Below, in pieces: positions 1 through 7,292 of a stretch of DNA of 11,161 bases (position 1 is its first letter; the number at the start of each line of letters is the position of its first letter). The stretch is from JAJFUB01 sp964622325 (GTDB lineage Bacteria; Armatimonadota; Zipacnadia; Zipacnadales; UBA11051), in the NCBI GenBank assembly GCA_964622325.1, contig CAZUOJ010000117.1, positions 1 to 11,161 of the forward strand, given 5' to 3'. The notes under the pieces are model-generated. The model saw only the letters and a program-made list of their open reading frames with translations. It was not told where the DNA came from and did not search any database. The translations under genes and the position numbers were made by a program.

Positions 1-1027
1 TGAGATCCACGCCGCGGGCATTGTGCCGAAAATCATGATCATAGCCGTAGGGATTTAGCTGGGGGATGACTTTTACATAGAAATCATCCAAAGACAGATT
101 TTCGGGCGGCGCTTCCGCGAAAATCTCCATCAAATGAAGCAAGCCATAACCGGCTTCCCATTCCCAGCCATGTATTCCGTTAAAAAAGAGAAAAGCCGGC
201 TTTTGCGGATTGCCCGCCGAAAGACTGGCAACAGGGCGGCCATCGCTGGCGAGGCCTTCTTCTGTATATGTGAGCGCAGGATATTTTTGCGCCAGCTCTT
301 TCATATAGGCACAGAATTGATCGTAGGGCCATTTGCAGGGATAATGTTTTCCATAGCGGACACTTTGGCCGATAAGATTGCCCAAAAACAAATATTTGTT
401 TGTGCTGCCATATGAATTGTAAAAAGGCTCCTTAAGGCTGAGCCAATCTAACGCCACTATACGGCCCTGGCCGATCCGCTCCTCTATTAGCACAGCGCCT
501 CCATTAAGCGTCGAAACGCCCAGGATAGCCACAGAGGGCACGCCCTCCAGCCCCAATAATTGTCGCTGATAGAATTGATTGGGATTTTGATCGTTTGTTG
601 TGGCGCCGGAGACTTTGCCAAACCACCATATGACATCTCCCGGCGCAAAGCCACGCGTAATTTCGTGCCTTTGGCAAATCCGCAGGCCAGGCATTTCCCC
701 TTCACATACGACAGATTTCAACAGTGCAAGATGGGGGCCTTCAGGATGTGTGCTATTCCAGCCGTAGGCATATTCGGCCAGGCAGGACGCCACAATCCCG
801 CCCCTTTCGGCATAGGCTCTCAGGGCAGAATAATCGAGCTTGTTCAGATTCCGCCGCTGCGTCACAAATGTAATCACAAAGCCGAAGGGACGCAAAAGAG
901 ACAGCGTATGCTCCTGCTTTGTAAAATCCCAGATAGTCACCCGCTGGGGATATAACAGGGAAAGATGGGCAGCGAATGGATTTTGCGGACTATCCGTCAA
1001 GAGCAGAAGGCGTTTTGGCGAAGGCAT
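1..1027 (-). CDS. M14 zinc carboxypeptidase-like protein with N-terminal GATase1/ThuA-like domain (3' end outside window)
   Basis: The open frame reads leftward from an ATG at 1027-1025 to the window edge without a stop, giving 342 residues of a longer protein. Residues about 228-342 match the start of the M14 metallocarboxypeptidase fold. The first zinc-binding motif H-x-x-E is HGWE (His286, Glu289), and the conserved block NPYGYDHDFRHN...GVDL (Asn325, Arg334, Asn336, Asp341) is the substrate-binding segment of the family. The third zinc His and the catalytic Glu should lie beyond the window. Residues about 6-200 form a Rossmann-like alpha/beta domain (LLLLTDS at 7-13, GGIVASC at 76-82, GQGRIVALDW near 185) resembling class I glutamine amidotransferase/ThuA-like domains; I see no catalytic triad I would vouch for. 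There is no obvious signal peptide, so a cytoplasmic location is likely. A good Shine-Dalgarno (AAAGGAG, complement of 1033-1039) lies 5 bases upstream and fixes the start. The gene is divergent from the kinase operon. The M14 assignment is firm; the substrate is unknown and could be a peptide, a murein peptide or an amide. Confidence 0.85.
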   Translation of the reverse strand, partial: MPSPKRLLLLTDSPQNPFAAHLSLLYPQRVTIWDFTKQEHTLSLLRPFGFVITFVTQRRNLNKLDYSALRAYAERGGIVASCLAEYAYGWNSTHPEGPHLALLKSVVCEGEMPGLRICQRHEITRGFAPGDVIWWFGKVSGATTNDQNPNQFYQRQLLGLEGVPSVAILGVSTLNGGAVLIEERIGQGRIVALDWLSLKEPFYNSYGSTNKYLFLGNLIGQSVRYGKHYPCKWPYDQFCAYMKELAQKYPALTYTEEGLASDGRPVASLSAGNPQKPAFLFFNGIHGWEWEAGYGLLHLMEIFAEAPPENLSLDDFYVKVIPQLNPYGYDHDFRHNARGVDL

Positions 1028-1032
1028 GTTTG

Positions 1033-1039
1033 CTCCTTT
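1033..1039 (-). promoter_or_regulatory. Shine-Dalgarno of the M14 peptidase gene
   Basis: The minus strand reads AAAGGAG here, 5 bases before the ATG at 1027. The context AAGGAGCAA is the same as in front of the divergent kinase gene. Confidence 0.75.
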
Positions 1040-1192
1040 ATGCTTTATTTTCTAATTTAAGAAAAATATATAGCTATTGCTTATGCAATATTCGTTTCGC
1101 CAGCCCGCCTTCCTTTAAAACCCTCTCAAAGCCAATGCTAATTCCTTTACCTTTGAGTTTGTGAATAGGAAAAAGACAAAAAAAGGAGAAAT

Positions 1193-1220
1193 TTAACATC
1201 TAGCCAAATACTTATATGTT
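1193..1220 (+). promoter_or_regulatory. Candidate sigma70-type promoter for the kinase-glycosidase operon
   Basis: A -35 element TTAACA (1193-1198, one mismatch to TTGACA) is separated by 16 bases from a -10 element TATGTT (1215-1220). Transcription would start near 1227 and leave a leader of about 60 bases before the kinase ATG. The surrounding divergent gap, 1028-1288, is AT-rich and must also hold the leftward promoter of the peptidase gene, which I could not place with confidence. Confidence 0.4.
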
Positions 1221-1288
1221 ATCCTGAAGAACAATTTCCTGCAGCGCAATGCAACAATTGGAGCACACATTCTCAAAAAGGAGCAAGA

Positions 1289-2314
1289 ATGTCCGATATC
1301 CGCGCAATTAATGTCCGTTCGCCCTTGCGGGTGGATTTTGTGGGGATGACCGATTACATTCCGGCGTGTCGGCGTTTTGGCGGCTCCATCGTCAATGCCA
1401 CTATTAATAAATATATCTATTGCCATGTAATCCCCCGTGAGGATGAGATGATTATTCTGCAGGCGCCGGATCGCGGCAATCAACGCGTGATTGTCCCCAG
1501 CCCGGCTGAATTAAATGCACAGGGGGAGCTGGGGCTTGTTCAGGAAATCCTCAGGCGTTTTGGGATTACGCGTGGCCTGGAGATGACGACTTATTCAGAG
1601 ATGCCGGCCGGCGCGGGCTTGGGCTCTTCATCGACGATAACGACCTCCATTATCGCGGCTCTGGATGCATTGACGGGAAAAGGCATGACAGCTCATGAGA
1701 TGGCGGAATTAGCGCGTGAATGTGAACAAGCCGCGTTGGGCGTGATGTATGGCTGGCAGGATCAATATGCCCCTGTGACTGGCGGCGGCGTGAAATTTAT
1801 GAAATATTGGCCTGATGAAGTGGGCTGGCATATTGAAGTCAATCGACTTCCTTTAAGCCTGGCTTCGCTAGCGGAGCTGGAAAAAAATATGATCGTGTGT
1901 TTTACAGGCATCAGCCGCCCAGCCAAAATGATTCTGGATGCAGTGGCTCAGGGCTTTAAGGAGGGAAAAAGAGATGTAATCGAGGCGCTCCAGACAATGA
2001 GCGGCTTGGCGGAAGAAATTCGACGCTGTTTGACAAGGGGCAAAATTGGCGAAATCGGGCCGCTTTTGACGGAAGTGTGGCGCCAGCATAAACGCCTGCA
2101 TCCGGAAGTGACGAATGAGCGCATAGAAGAGCTTTATGAAATTGCCTTGCGCACAGGCGCCACAGGCGGACGCGTGTGTGGCGCGGGCGGCGGCGGCACG
2201 ATGTTGTTTATGGCCGCGCCCAACAAGGATTATGCCCTTCGCAACGCGTTGCGAGAAGCCAACGCGCGCATTTTCGATTGCTCCATTGATCCTTATGGAT
2301 TATTAATCTGGTGA
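1289..2314 (+). CDS. GHMP-family sugar kinase, D-glycero-D-manno-heptose 7-phosphate kinase-like (COG2605 type)
   Basis: This 341-residue protein has all three GHMP kinase signatures. Motif 1 is near the N-terminus (SPLRVDFVG...TD, residues 11-22, then FGG at 30-32). The phosphate-binding loop PAGAGLGSSST is at 106-116. The C-terminal glycine-rich motif GGRVCGAGGGGT is at 293-304. DQYA at 158-161 carries the Asp expected as catalytic base. Length and motif spelling fit the group of HddA-like kinases related to galactokinase and mevalonate kinase, which phosphorylate a sugar or sugar phosphate with ATP in the cytoplasm. In motif 1 the usual GGGTD is VGMTD, so substrate specificity may differ. 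The start is set by AAGGAG (1278-1283), 5 bases before the ATG. The next gene begins 23 bases after the stop, so an operon is likely. Position next to a secreted glycosidase suggests a catabolic sugar kinase as readily as a heptose-pathway enzyme; no other heptose genes are visible, so I give no symbol. Confidence 0.88.
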   Translation: MSDIRAINVRSPLRVDFVGMTDYIPACRRFGGSIVNATINKYIYCHVIPREDEMIILQAPDRGNQRVIVPSPAELNAQGELGLVQEILRRFGITRGLEMTTYSEMPAGAGLGSSSTITTSIIAALDALTGKGMTAHEMAELARECEQAALGVMYGWQDQYAPVTGGGVKFMKYWPDEVGWHIEVNRLPLSLASLAELEKNMIVCFTGISRPAKMILDAVAQGFKEGKRDVIEALQTMSGLAEEIRRCLTRGKIGEIGPLLTEVWRQHKRLHPEVTNERIEELYEIALRTGATGGRVCGAGGGGTMLFMAAPNKDYALRNALREANARIFDCSIDPYGLLIW

Positions 2315-2337
2315 GACTTTGATTAGGAGGCCGGGCT

Positions 2338-2760
2338 ATGGCGAAACAAATTTGCAAAAGATTGGCCCTGACGATTTTGCCTTTTGTTGCCCTGCTAGCC
2401 GGCTGTGGAGGCGGCGCTTCCTATGAAGATCCTTTTGAAGCCACAGTGCGTGTGACGGAAGCCGAATTGGGCGGGACAATTACGATAAGAGTGGGAGAAA
2501 CTGTAGAAATAGTTCTGTCGGAAAATCCCAGCACAGGCTATCAATGGCGCTGCCTCTGGACGCCGCCTGAATTATTAACGCTGGCCGGCGATGAGTTCGT
2601 CCCGCGCAAGCCTGCTTTGCCTGGAGCGGGCGGCACCCGCTATTTTTTGCTGGAGGCGAAAGAGCCGGGAGAAGCGCTTGTGACTTTACAATATGGTCGT
2701 TGGTGGCCCGGCGGCGAAACGGAAGAGCCGCAATATTTAACAATACATATTCTGCCATAG
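2338..2760 (+). CDS. Chagasin-like (MEROPS I42) peptidase-inhibitor lipoprotein
   Basis: This is a 140-residue exported lipoprotein. A basic start (KR at 7-8) and a hydrophobic stretch lead to the lipobox LAGC with Cys23 as lipidation site, followed by a Gly-rich linker. The rest matches the small immunoglobulin-like fold of chagasin-family inhibitors. It has the three inhibitory loops in order: NPSTGYQW (63-70), GAGGTRYF (96-103) and GRWWP (120-124, in place of the common RPW). Family members block papain-type (C1) cysteine peptidases by inserting these loops in the active cleft. The ATG is preceded at 7 bases by a perfect AGGAGG (2325-2330). The gene sits 23 bases after the kinase and 47 bases before the glycosidase, evidently in one operon. 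A protective role for exported or surface proteins against foreign cysteine peptidases is inference. No cysteine peptidase is encoded in this window. Confidence 0.88.
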   Translation: MAKQICKRLALTILPFVALLAGCGGGASYEDPFEATVRVTEAELGGTITIRVGETVEIVLSENPSTGYQWRCLWTPPELLTLAGDEFVPRKPALPGAGGTRYFLLEAKEPGEALVTLQYGRWWPGGETEEPQYLTIHILP

Positions 2761-2780
2761 CCAGGAGCCAGATTTTTCGA

Positions 2781-2800
2781 AAAAGGGAGAAAAAGGGAGA
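2781..2800 (+). repeat. Tandem duplicated 10-mer containing a Shine-Dalgarno
   Basis: The decamer AAAAGGGAGA occurs twice back to back. The second copy places AGGGAG (2794-2799) 8 bases before the ATG at 2808 and supports that start; the first copy lies too far away for initiation there. Confidence 0.6.
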
Positions 2801-2807
2801 ATAAGCC

Positions 2808-5639
2808 ATGAAGAGACAGCTCCCGAGGCTTCAGGGCATTTTTCAGGGCCAGCTTATGAGCTTCAGGATATGGCTTATCATCGGCGCGCTGGCATTGTTT
2901 CCCGGGGCAAAGGCCGATGTGATATTGCGAGCGCCGGCAGTCCAAATTGTGCTCAGCGACACAGGCATATGGCTGTCTCTGCGCACCGCCGACGGCAAGG
3001 AGCTATGCGCGGCCGAAGCCAAGCTGCCTTTTGCCCAAATTCGCACGGCACAGGGGCAATTTTCATGCAGCGGCGCGTCCTTTCAGGGAGGCCATTTGAG
3101 GCTCAGCTTTGCGGAAACAGGCACACAGTTAGATTATGAAGTTGTGCCCCAAGAAGAGTGGCTATTGTTACGTTTAATCCAGATTCAGGGGCCAAGGCCG
3201 CACAGTGCCACTTTATGTCAAATTCCCGTCAACATCACGGAAAAAGTCGGGCGGCGGCTGAACGCCGCTTATGACAGCCAGCAGGCCGTGTGCTTGCTGG
3301 CGGCCAATCATCAGGCGGATTGTGGCGCCTCCCGCGGCGCTGGGGCCACAATTTTGCGCGCCGGAACACAGGACGCGCCAGGCCCCCAAATGGAGGGCGC
3401 CGCCTGCGCCCTGATTGTCTGTCCCACTGCTCGCCTTAAAAATATTTTACGGAAAGCCTCCCATGCGTTTGGCTTGCTGACAAATGAAGACGCCTCGGGA
3501 ACGCCTGTCAAGGATACAGAGCTGCCGCGCGGCTCCTACTGGTTTTTAACCGTCAGCGCAGAGGATGCCGAACGCGTGATTGAATATTGTCGCCGTACGG
3601 GCTTCAAGCAAGTGATGATCAGCTCGGGCTCCTGGTGCCGCACCGTCGGGCATTACACCTTCAACGAGTCGCGTTTTTCCAATGAAGCCGCCTTGAAGGC
3701 TTTTGTGGATAAGCTGCATGCGGCGGGCATTTTAGTGGGAATGCATTGTTTTGCCTCCAAAGTGAGCAAAACGGACGCCTATGTGACGCCTGTGCCAGAT
3801 AAAAGATTCTGGGTGGATCGGCAGGATGTGCTGGCTGAAGATATTACAGCCGAGCAAACAGAGATTAAAGTGCAGGGGGATTTGCGGGAATGGCCGGGGA
3901 GTCCTGTGGCGAGCCAGAAACTGTGGGAGGGCGGCGTCAGCAAACATCAGGAAGTCATCATTGAGGATGAAATTATTCAATATGAGCGTATTGGCCCTGA
4001 AGGCGTCTATAACACCTTTTACGGCTGCAAAAGAGGGGCGTGGGGGACAAAAGCGGCCGCCCACAAAGCGGGCACGCCGGTGCGCCATTACGGTGTGGAC
4101 GGCTGCATCAATGGCTATATTATCGATCAGGAGACAAGCCTGATTGAGGAGACGACAGATCGCCTGGCGCACATTTTTAACACCTGCGGCTTTGATATGA
4201 TTTATTTTGACGGGGGCGAAGATGTAGATCGGCGGCGCTTCAATTATTATGTCTCCAAATTCCAGGAGACCGTAATGCGCAAAATTCAAAAGCGCCCGAT
4301 TATTCATATGGGAACGATTATGACGCATCTTTTGTGGCATTCTTTTGCCCGCAGCGGGACTGTGGATGTATATCTCGCCACCTTGTATGGCGCCATTCAG
4401 GCGGGCGCGCAGCTTGAAAAATGGCCCACCGTGCGGGAGCATATTAATCGCTCCGTGGATTATATGCTGTCCATAAGGGAAGATTTAATGCCGGGCGAGC
4501 TCGGCTGGTTCGGCATCTGGCCCAAACAGAAAAACACAGATGGCCTGCAGCTGGATGAGATTGAATATCTGATGTGCAAATCGCTGGGTTATGATGCGCC
4601 GATTTCCCTGGAAACTAGTTTCCGCCAGATGGAAGCCCATCCGTTGACGCCGGGGATTCTGGAAATTGTGCGCCTTTATGAAGAGCTGCGAATGAAGCGA
4701 CTTGTGGAGGAGGCGATCTGTCAGCAGCTGCAGCAAAAGGATCAGGATTTTGCGTTGATTGTGGAGGGCGGGCAGCGGCATTTTGTGCCCGTAAAGCCGC
4801 TGGCGAACATTGCGGGGGGCAGAGAAATCCGGGGCATGATTGGCGCCTATGGGAATGGCTCTGTGGCGACGCTGTGGCATTATATCCGGGAAGCGGATTT
4901 GATTGTGCCGCTGGCGCCTTCGCAAGTGCGCGTGCTGGATTTAGGCGGGCAGCGCGTGCCCATTGAGGCGGCTGGGGAACGCGGCGAGCGTGTGAAGCTG
5001 CATGTGGGGAATCGGCGGCTGGCGCTCATCGCAAATGTGCCTGTGGAGCAGCTGCAAAAGGCGCTGGAGGCGGCAGAGGCTATCCATCAGCCCGCGCAAA
5101 GGCTGTGGCTGCAAGCCGAAAGCGGCCGGCTCGTGGGGCAAATGGCGCTCGGAAGTCGGCTGGGCTTGCGTGATGAAGGCGCGTATGGAGATTTTGTCGT
5201 CTGCACGGGCCATCCCAATCCCCAACAGCCTCAAGAGTGGTACGCGGAATACACCGTAAACATCCCCCACGAGGGGCTATGGACATTATGGGCGCGCGTG
5301 CGCTATCCCAGTGGCGGGGATATGTCTTTTGGGCTGTGGATTCCGCTGGCGGCTTTGTCGCTGGAGGGGGGAAACGCGATTGGGAATTGCGGGCTCGGAG
5401 GAGTGGAGCGCTGGCACTGGACAGGGCGGGGCGGCGGCTCCACCAGTGAGATTCCCGGAGCGCCTATTCAGCTCTATTTGCCACAGGGGCCTTTTACATT
5501 TCGGGTCGTGGCCCGGGAGGGGCCCGGAACAGCGGCGCTTAATCCGCGGCTGGATGCCCTCTTGCTCACAGACGATCCCGAGGCCGAGCCTCCGGGAGAA
5601 GACATCGCACGGGCGGCTCTGGAAGGACAAAGGCCATAA
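2808..5639 (+). CDS. Secreted TIM-barrel glycosidase-like protein (GH27/GH31/GH36-like) with C-terminal carbohydrate-binding-type domain
   Basis: This 943-residue protein has an N-terminal signal: Arg20, hydrophobic core at 21-31 and an AKA cleavage site after Ala36. A beta-rich domain covers about 37-240. A (beta/alpha)8-like region runs from about 241 to 650, with strands such as GFKQVMISSGSW (265-276) and HAAGILVGMH (304-313). The strand end MIYFDGGED (464-472) offers Asp468 as candidate nucleophile, in the place seen in retaining alpha-glycosidases of the GH27/31/36 group. A beta module is inserted in the barrel at about 340-428; its core GCKRGAWGTKAAAHKAGTPV (406-425) resembles modules found in unrelated exported and phage proteins. 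After a small beta domain, residues about 765-935 look like a CBM6/CBM35-type sandwich (LWLQAESG at 766-773, LWARVRYPSGG, a C-terminal LDALLLT). ATG 2808 has the better ribosome site; Met17 (2856) would give a more compact signal peptide but lacks one. An exported polysaccharide-active enzyme is well supported. The exact family and substrate are not, although alpha-galactoside-like cleavage is one guess. Confidence 0.75.
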   Translation: MKRQLPRLQGIFQGQLMSFRIWLIIGALALFPGAKADVILRAPAVQIVLSDTGIWLSLRTADGKELCAAEAKLPFAQIRTAQGQFSCSGASFQGGHLRLSFAETGTQLDYEVVPQEEWLLLRLIQIQGPRPHSATLCQIPVNITEKVGRRLNAAYDSQQAVCLLAANHQADCGASRGAGATILRAGTQDAPGPQMEGAACALIVCPTARLKNILRKASHAFGLLTNEDASGTPVKDTELPRGSYWFLTVSAEDAERVIEYCRRTGFKQVMISSGSWCRTVGHYTFNESRFSNEAALKAFVDKLHAAGILVGMHCFASKVSKTDAYVTPVPDKRFWVDRQDVLAEDITAEQTEIKVQGDLREWPGSPVASQKLWEGGVSKHQEVIIEDEIIQYERIGPEGVYNTFYGCKRGAWGTKAAAHKAGTPVRHYGVDGCINGYIIDQETSLIEETTDRLAHIFNTCGFDMIYFDGGEDVDRRRFNYYVSKFQETVMRKIQKRPIIHMGTIMTHLLWHSFARSGTVDVYLATLYGAIQAGAQLEKWPTVREHINRSVDYMLSIREDLMPGELGWFGIWPKQKNTDGLQLDEIEYLMCKSLGYDAPISLETSFRQMEAHPLTPGILEIVRLYEELRMKRLVEEAICQQLQQKDQDFALIVEGGQRHFVPVKPLANIAGGREIRGMIGAYGNGSVATLWHYIREADLIVPLAPSQVRVLDLGGQRVPIEAAGERGERVKLHVGNRRLALIANVPVEQLQKALEAAEAIHQPAQRLWLQAESGRLVGQMALGSRLGLRDEGAYGDFVVCTGHPNPQQPQEWYAEYTVNIPHEGLWTLWARVRYPSGGDMSFGLWIPLAALSLEGGNAIGNCGLGGVERWHWTGRGGGSTSEIPGAPIQLYLPQGPFTFRVVAREGPGTAALNPRLDALLLTDDPEAEPPGEDIARAALEGQRP

Positions 5640-5828
5640 AATCCTGGGGCAAGCGTGGACTTTGGGAGAGAAGCCGGACGACTCAGGAGAGTCCTTTTAA
5701 GATTTTAAAGGCGGAACGATTTCCCCGCGCGCACTGTTTTGTGCTTTTTTGCGCGCCCCTGTTTGCCCAAAGGCGAGATTCAACATCCAGCTTAGCACTG
5801 TGAGAAATTCCTGCTTTGAGGCACGCCG
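5640..5828. other. Intergenic gap between glycosidase and methyltransferase genes
   Basis: There is no gene here. The gap contains a short hairpin followed by T residues (see the terminator entry). It also has a second GC-rich segment at 5723-5759 with GCAC/GTGC arms (5731-5734, 5741-5744) followed by six T. No convincing promoter was seen. Confidence 0.5.
5680..5698 (+). terminator. Weak candidate intrinsic terminator after the glycosidase operon
   Basis: GACTC (5680-5684) and GAGTC (5689-5693) form a 5-bp stem with an AGGA loop, followed by CTTTT and, a little later, another T run. An alternative longer-range pairing GGACT (5657-5661)/AGTCC (5690-5694) is possible. A second candidate is the short GCAC/GTGC hairpin plus T6 ending at 5750. 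Both stems are short, so strength is doubtful. Confidence 0.35.
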
Positions 5829-6818
5829 ATGACATCCCGAGAGCGATTTTTAACTGCTTTGCGTCGCCAGCCGACCGATCGGCCGTGTGTGGGCAATGCC
5901 GTGTCTGTGGCGACTATAGAGTTGATGGAAGCCTGTGGGAGCTTTTTTCCGGAGGCGCATCAAGAAGCGGAAGCGATGGCGGAGCTGGCGGCGACAAGCT
6001 ATGAGATTTTGGGCTATGATACTATCATGCCATATTTTTCCGTGCAGCATGAGGCAGCGGCGCTGGGCTGTGAAGTGGATTGGGGGCGGCGGGATATGAT
6101 GCCAGAAGCCAAGACACATCCCTGGCGTACGGCGGCAGATATTGTCATCCCGCCGGATTTGCTACAGCGGCCGCCGCTGGCAGTGATTGTGCAGGCCTTG
6201 AGGCTGCTGAAGAAAAGATACGCCAATCAAGTGGCATTAATCGGCAAAGTTTTCGGGCCGTGGACGCTGGCATATCATCTGTTTGGCGTGGAGCATTTTT
6301 TGATCATGACACTGGATAATCCGCAGGAGGTGCATCGGATATTAGAGGAGCTGATGACGGTGCCACGGCAATTTGCGGCGGCACAGCAGGAGGCCGGCGC
6401 AGATGCGATTACACTGGCCGATCATGCCACAGGGGATTTAATTTCGGCCCGGATGTATGAGGAATTTTTGTGGCCCCTGCATTGTCGGCTGGCGCGGGAA
6501 TGTGCAGCGCCGCTGATTTTGCATATCTGCGGCAATACAGCCGATCGGCTGCCCCTCATCGCGCGCAGCGGGCTGGCCTGTTTTCATTTTGAATCCAAAG
6601 TGCCCGCGGCAGAGGCAGTACGGCTTGCGGAGGGCAAAATTGCCCTGATGGGGAATTTGAACAATCCCGATCTATTGTGGCGCGGCACGCCGGAGAAAGT
6701 GCGAGAGGCCGCCCAGCAAGCTTATGCCGCCGGCGTGGATATTATCGCTCCCGAATGTGCAGTGCCGTTAACGACGCCGACCGCCAATTTGCAAGCCATC
6801 CGGGAAGCCTTTGAATAA
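5829..6818 (+). CDS. Uroporphyrinogen decarboxylase-like / MtaA-type cobamide methyltransferase family protein
   Basis: This 329-residue soluble protein has the fold signature of the UroD/MtaA/CmuA superfamily, starting with the typical MTSRERFLTALRRQPTDRPC. The zinc-binding pattern of the methyltransferase branch is complete: H-x-C in LHICGNT (His232, Cys234) and a downstream Cys310 in APECAVPLTTPTANLQA. True heme-pathway UroD enzymes lack this Cys arrangement, so a zinc-dependent, thiol-directed methyl transfer from a methylcobamide (coenzyme M or another thiol acceptor in relatives) is the better guess. Length is that of MtaA. The ATG has GAGG (5818-5821) 7 bases upstream. No corrinoid protein or substrate-specific methyltransferase is encoded beside it. 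The acceptor and physiological role therefore remain open; many bacterial relatives in uncultured phyla are orphan genes. Confidence is high for the superfamily and moderate for the MtaA-like chemistry. Confidence 0.85.
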   Translation: MTSRERFLTALRRQPTDRPCVGNAVSVATIELMEACGSFFPEAHQEAEAMAELAATSYEILGYDTIMPYFSVQHEAAALGCEVDWGRRDMMPEAKTHPWRTAADIVIPPDLLQRPPLAVIVQALRLLKKRYANQVALIGKVFGPWTLAYHLFGVEHFLIMTLDNPQEVHRILEELMTVPRQFAAAQQEAGADAITLADHATGDLISARMYEEFLWPLHCRLARECAAPLILHICGNTADRLPLIARSGLACFHFESKVPAAEAVRLAEGKIALMGNLNNPDLLWRGTPEKVREAAQQAYAAGVDIIAPECAVPLTTPTANLQAIREAFE

Positions 6819-6879
6819 AAATACGCCGGAAGGGGCGAAACAGCGTTTTAAAACAGGAAAATTAAATCTTAAAATCTTA

Positions 6880-6926
6880 TATGGAGTAGAAAAATAATAA
6901 AAAATCATTTATAGGATTACTCCATA
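6880..6926. repeat. Perfect 9-bp inverted repeat with 29-base AT spacer
   Basis: TATGGAGTA (6880-6888) and TACTCCATA (6918-6926) are exact reverse complements. The spacer is almost pure A/T. It could be a hairpin in the tail of the methyltransferase mRNA or a protein-binding site; no T tract follows, so a simple intrinsic terminator is unlikely. Confidence 0.55.
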
Positions 6927-7021
6927 GAAGAAAAAAATAAAAATACAATAAAATAACGAGGAACATTTTTGGGTGGCAGGGAACTTAATTATAATACAGT
7001 AAGTTAATATAATAGATGTGA

Positions 7022-7051
7022 TAGAGGCGAAAAAATTAGAGGCGAAAAAAT
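7022..7051 (+). repeat. Perfect 15-bp tandem duplication
   Basis: The unit TAGAGGCGAAAAAAT is present twice head to tail (7022-7036 and 7037-7051), about 80-100 bases upstream of the promoter. Phased A-tracts of this kind can bend DNA or form twin operator sites; it may equally be a neutral duplication. Confidence 0.6.
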
Positions 7052-7128
7052 TTGGGGAGGGCGATCTCAGGCGAAAGTACGGAAGAAAAAAATAGGGATG
7101 GGGCAACGAAAGCAAAGAAGCCTGTGAG

Positions 7129-7158
7129 TTGACATCATACTGGAACTTGTGATATGTT
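7129..7158 (+). promoter_or_regulatory. Strong sigma70-type promoter with extended -10
   Basis: The consensus -35 TTGACA (7129-7134), 18-base spacer and -10 TATGTT (7153-7158) preceded by TG at 7150-7151 make an extended -10 promoter. AT-rich DNA upstream could act as an UP element. The expected start near 7165 leaves a leader of about 220 nt before the repeat-protein gene at 7386. Confidence 0.6.
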
Positions 7159-7292
7159 AAAATTGTTAAGGCATAAAATAAAAAACAACAACTGTCCACA
7201 GATTTTCTAATCGCCCCTCGCCCCAACAAATTATCCCAAAATGGAAAATAAGCGATTTATTAGGGGGGTGTATTGGGGAAAGGGAGGAAACA

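Noticed and set aside
134..1164. Several short rightward open frames in the first kilobase
   Set aside because: They are antisense to the M14 peptidase gene, whose motifs are clear on the minus strand, or lie in its promoter region.
3732..4442. 236-codon leftward open frame inside the glycosidase gene
   Set aside because: It is antisense to a well supported coding region, has no recognisable domain and no ribosome site; its openness follows from the codon bias of the sense gene.
5311..5700. 129-codon rightward frame overlapping the end of the glycosidase
   Set aside because: It is an out-of-frame shadow of the carbohydrate-binding domain; the in-frame product has the expected conserved residues.
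6909..7229. 106-codon leftward open frame in the AT-rich gap
   Set aside because: Low-complexity Phe/Ile/Ser-rich sequence with no convincing start signal; it also crosses the promoter at 7129-7158.
7190..7245. Possible DnaA boxes (CTGTCCACA and TTATCCCAA) next to AT-rich DNA, suggesting a replication origin
   Set aside because: Each has two mismatches to the consensus, there is no box cluster and no dnaA, dnaN or gidA neighbour.
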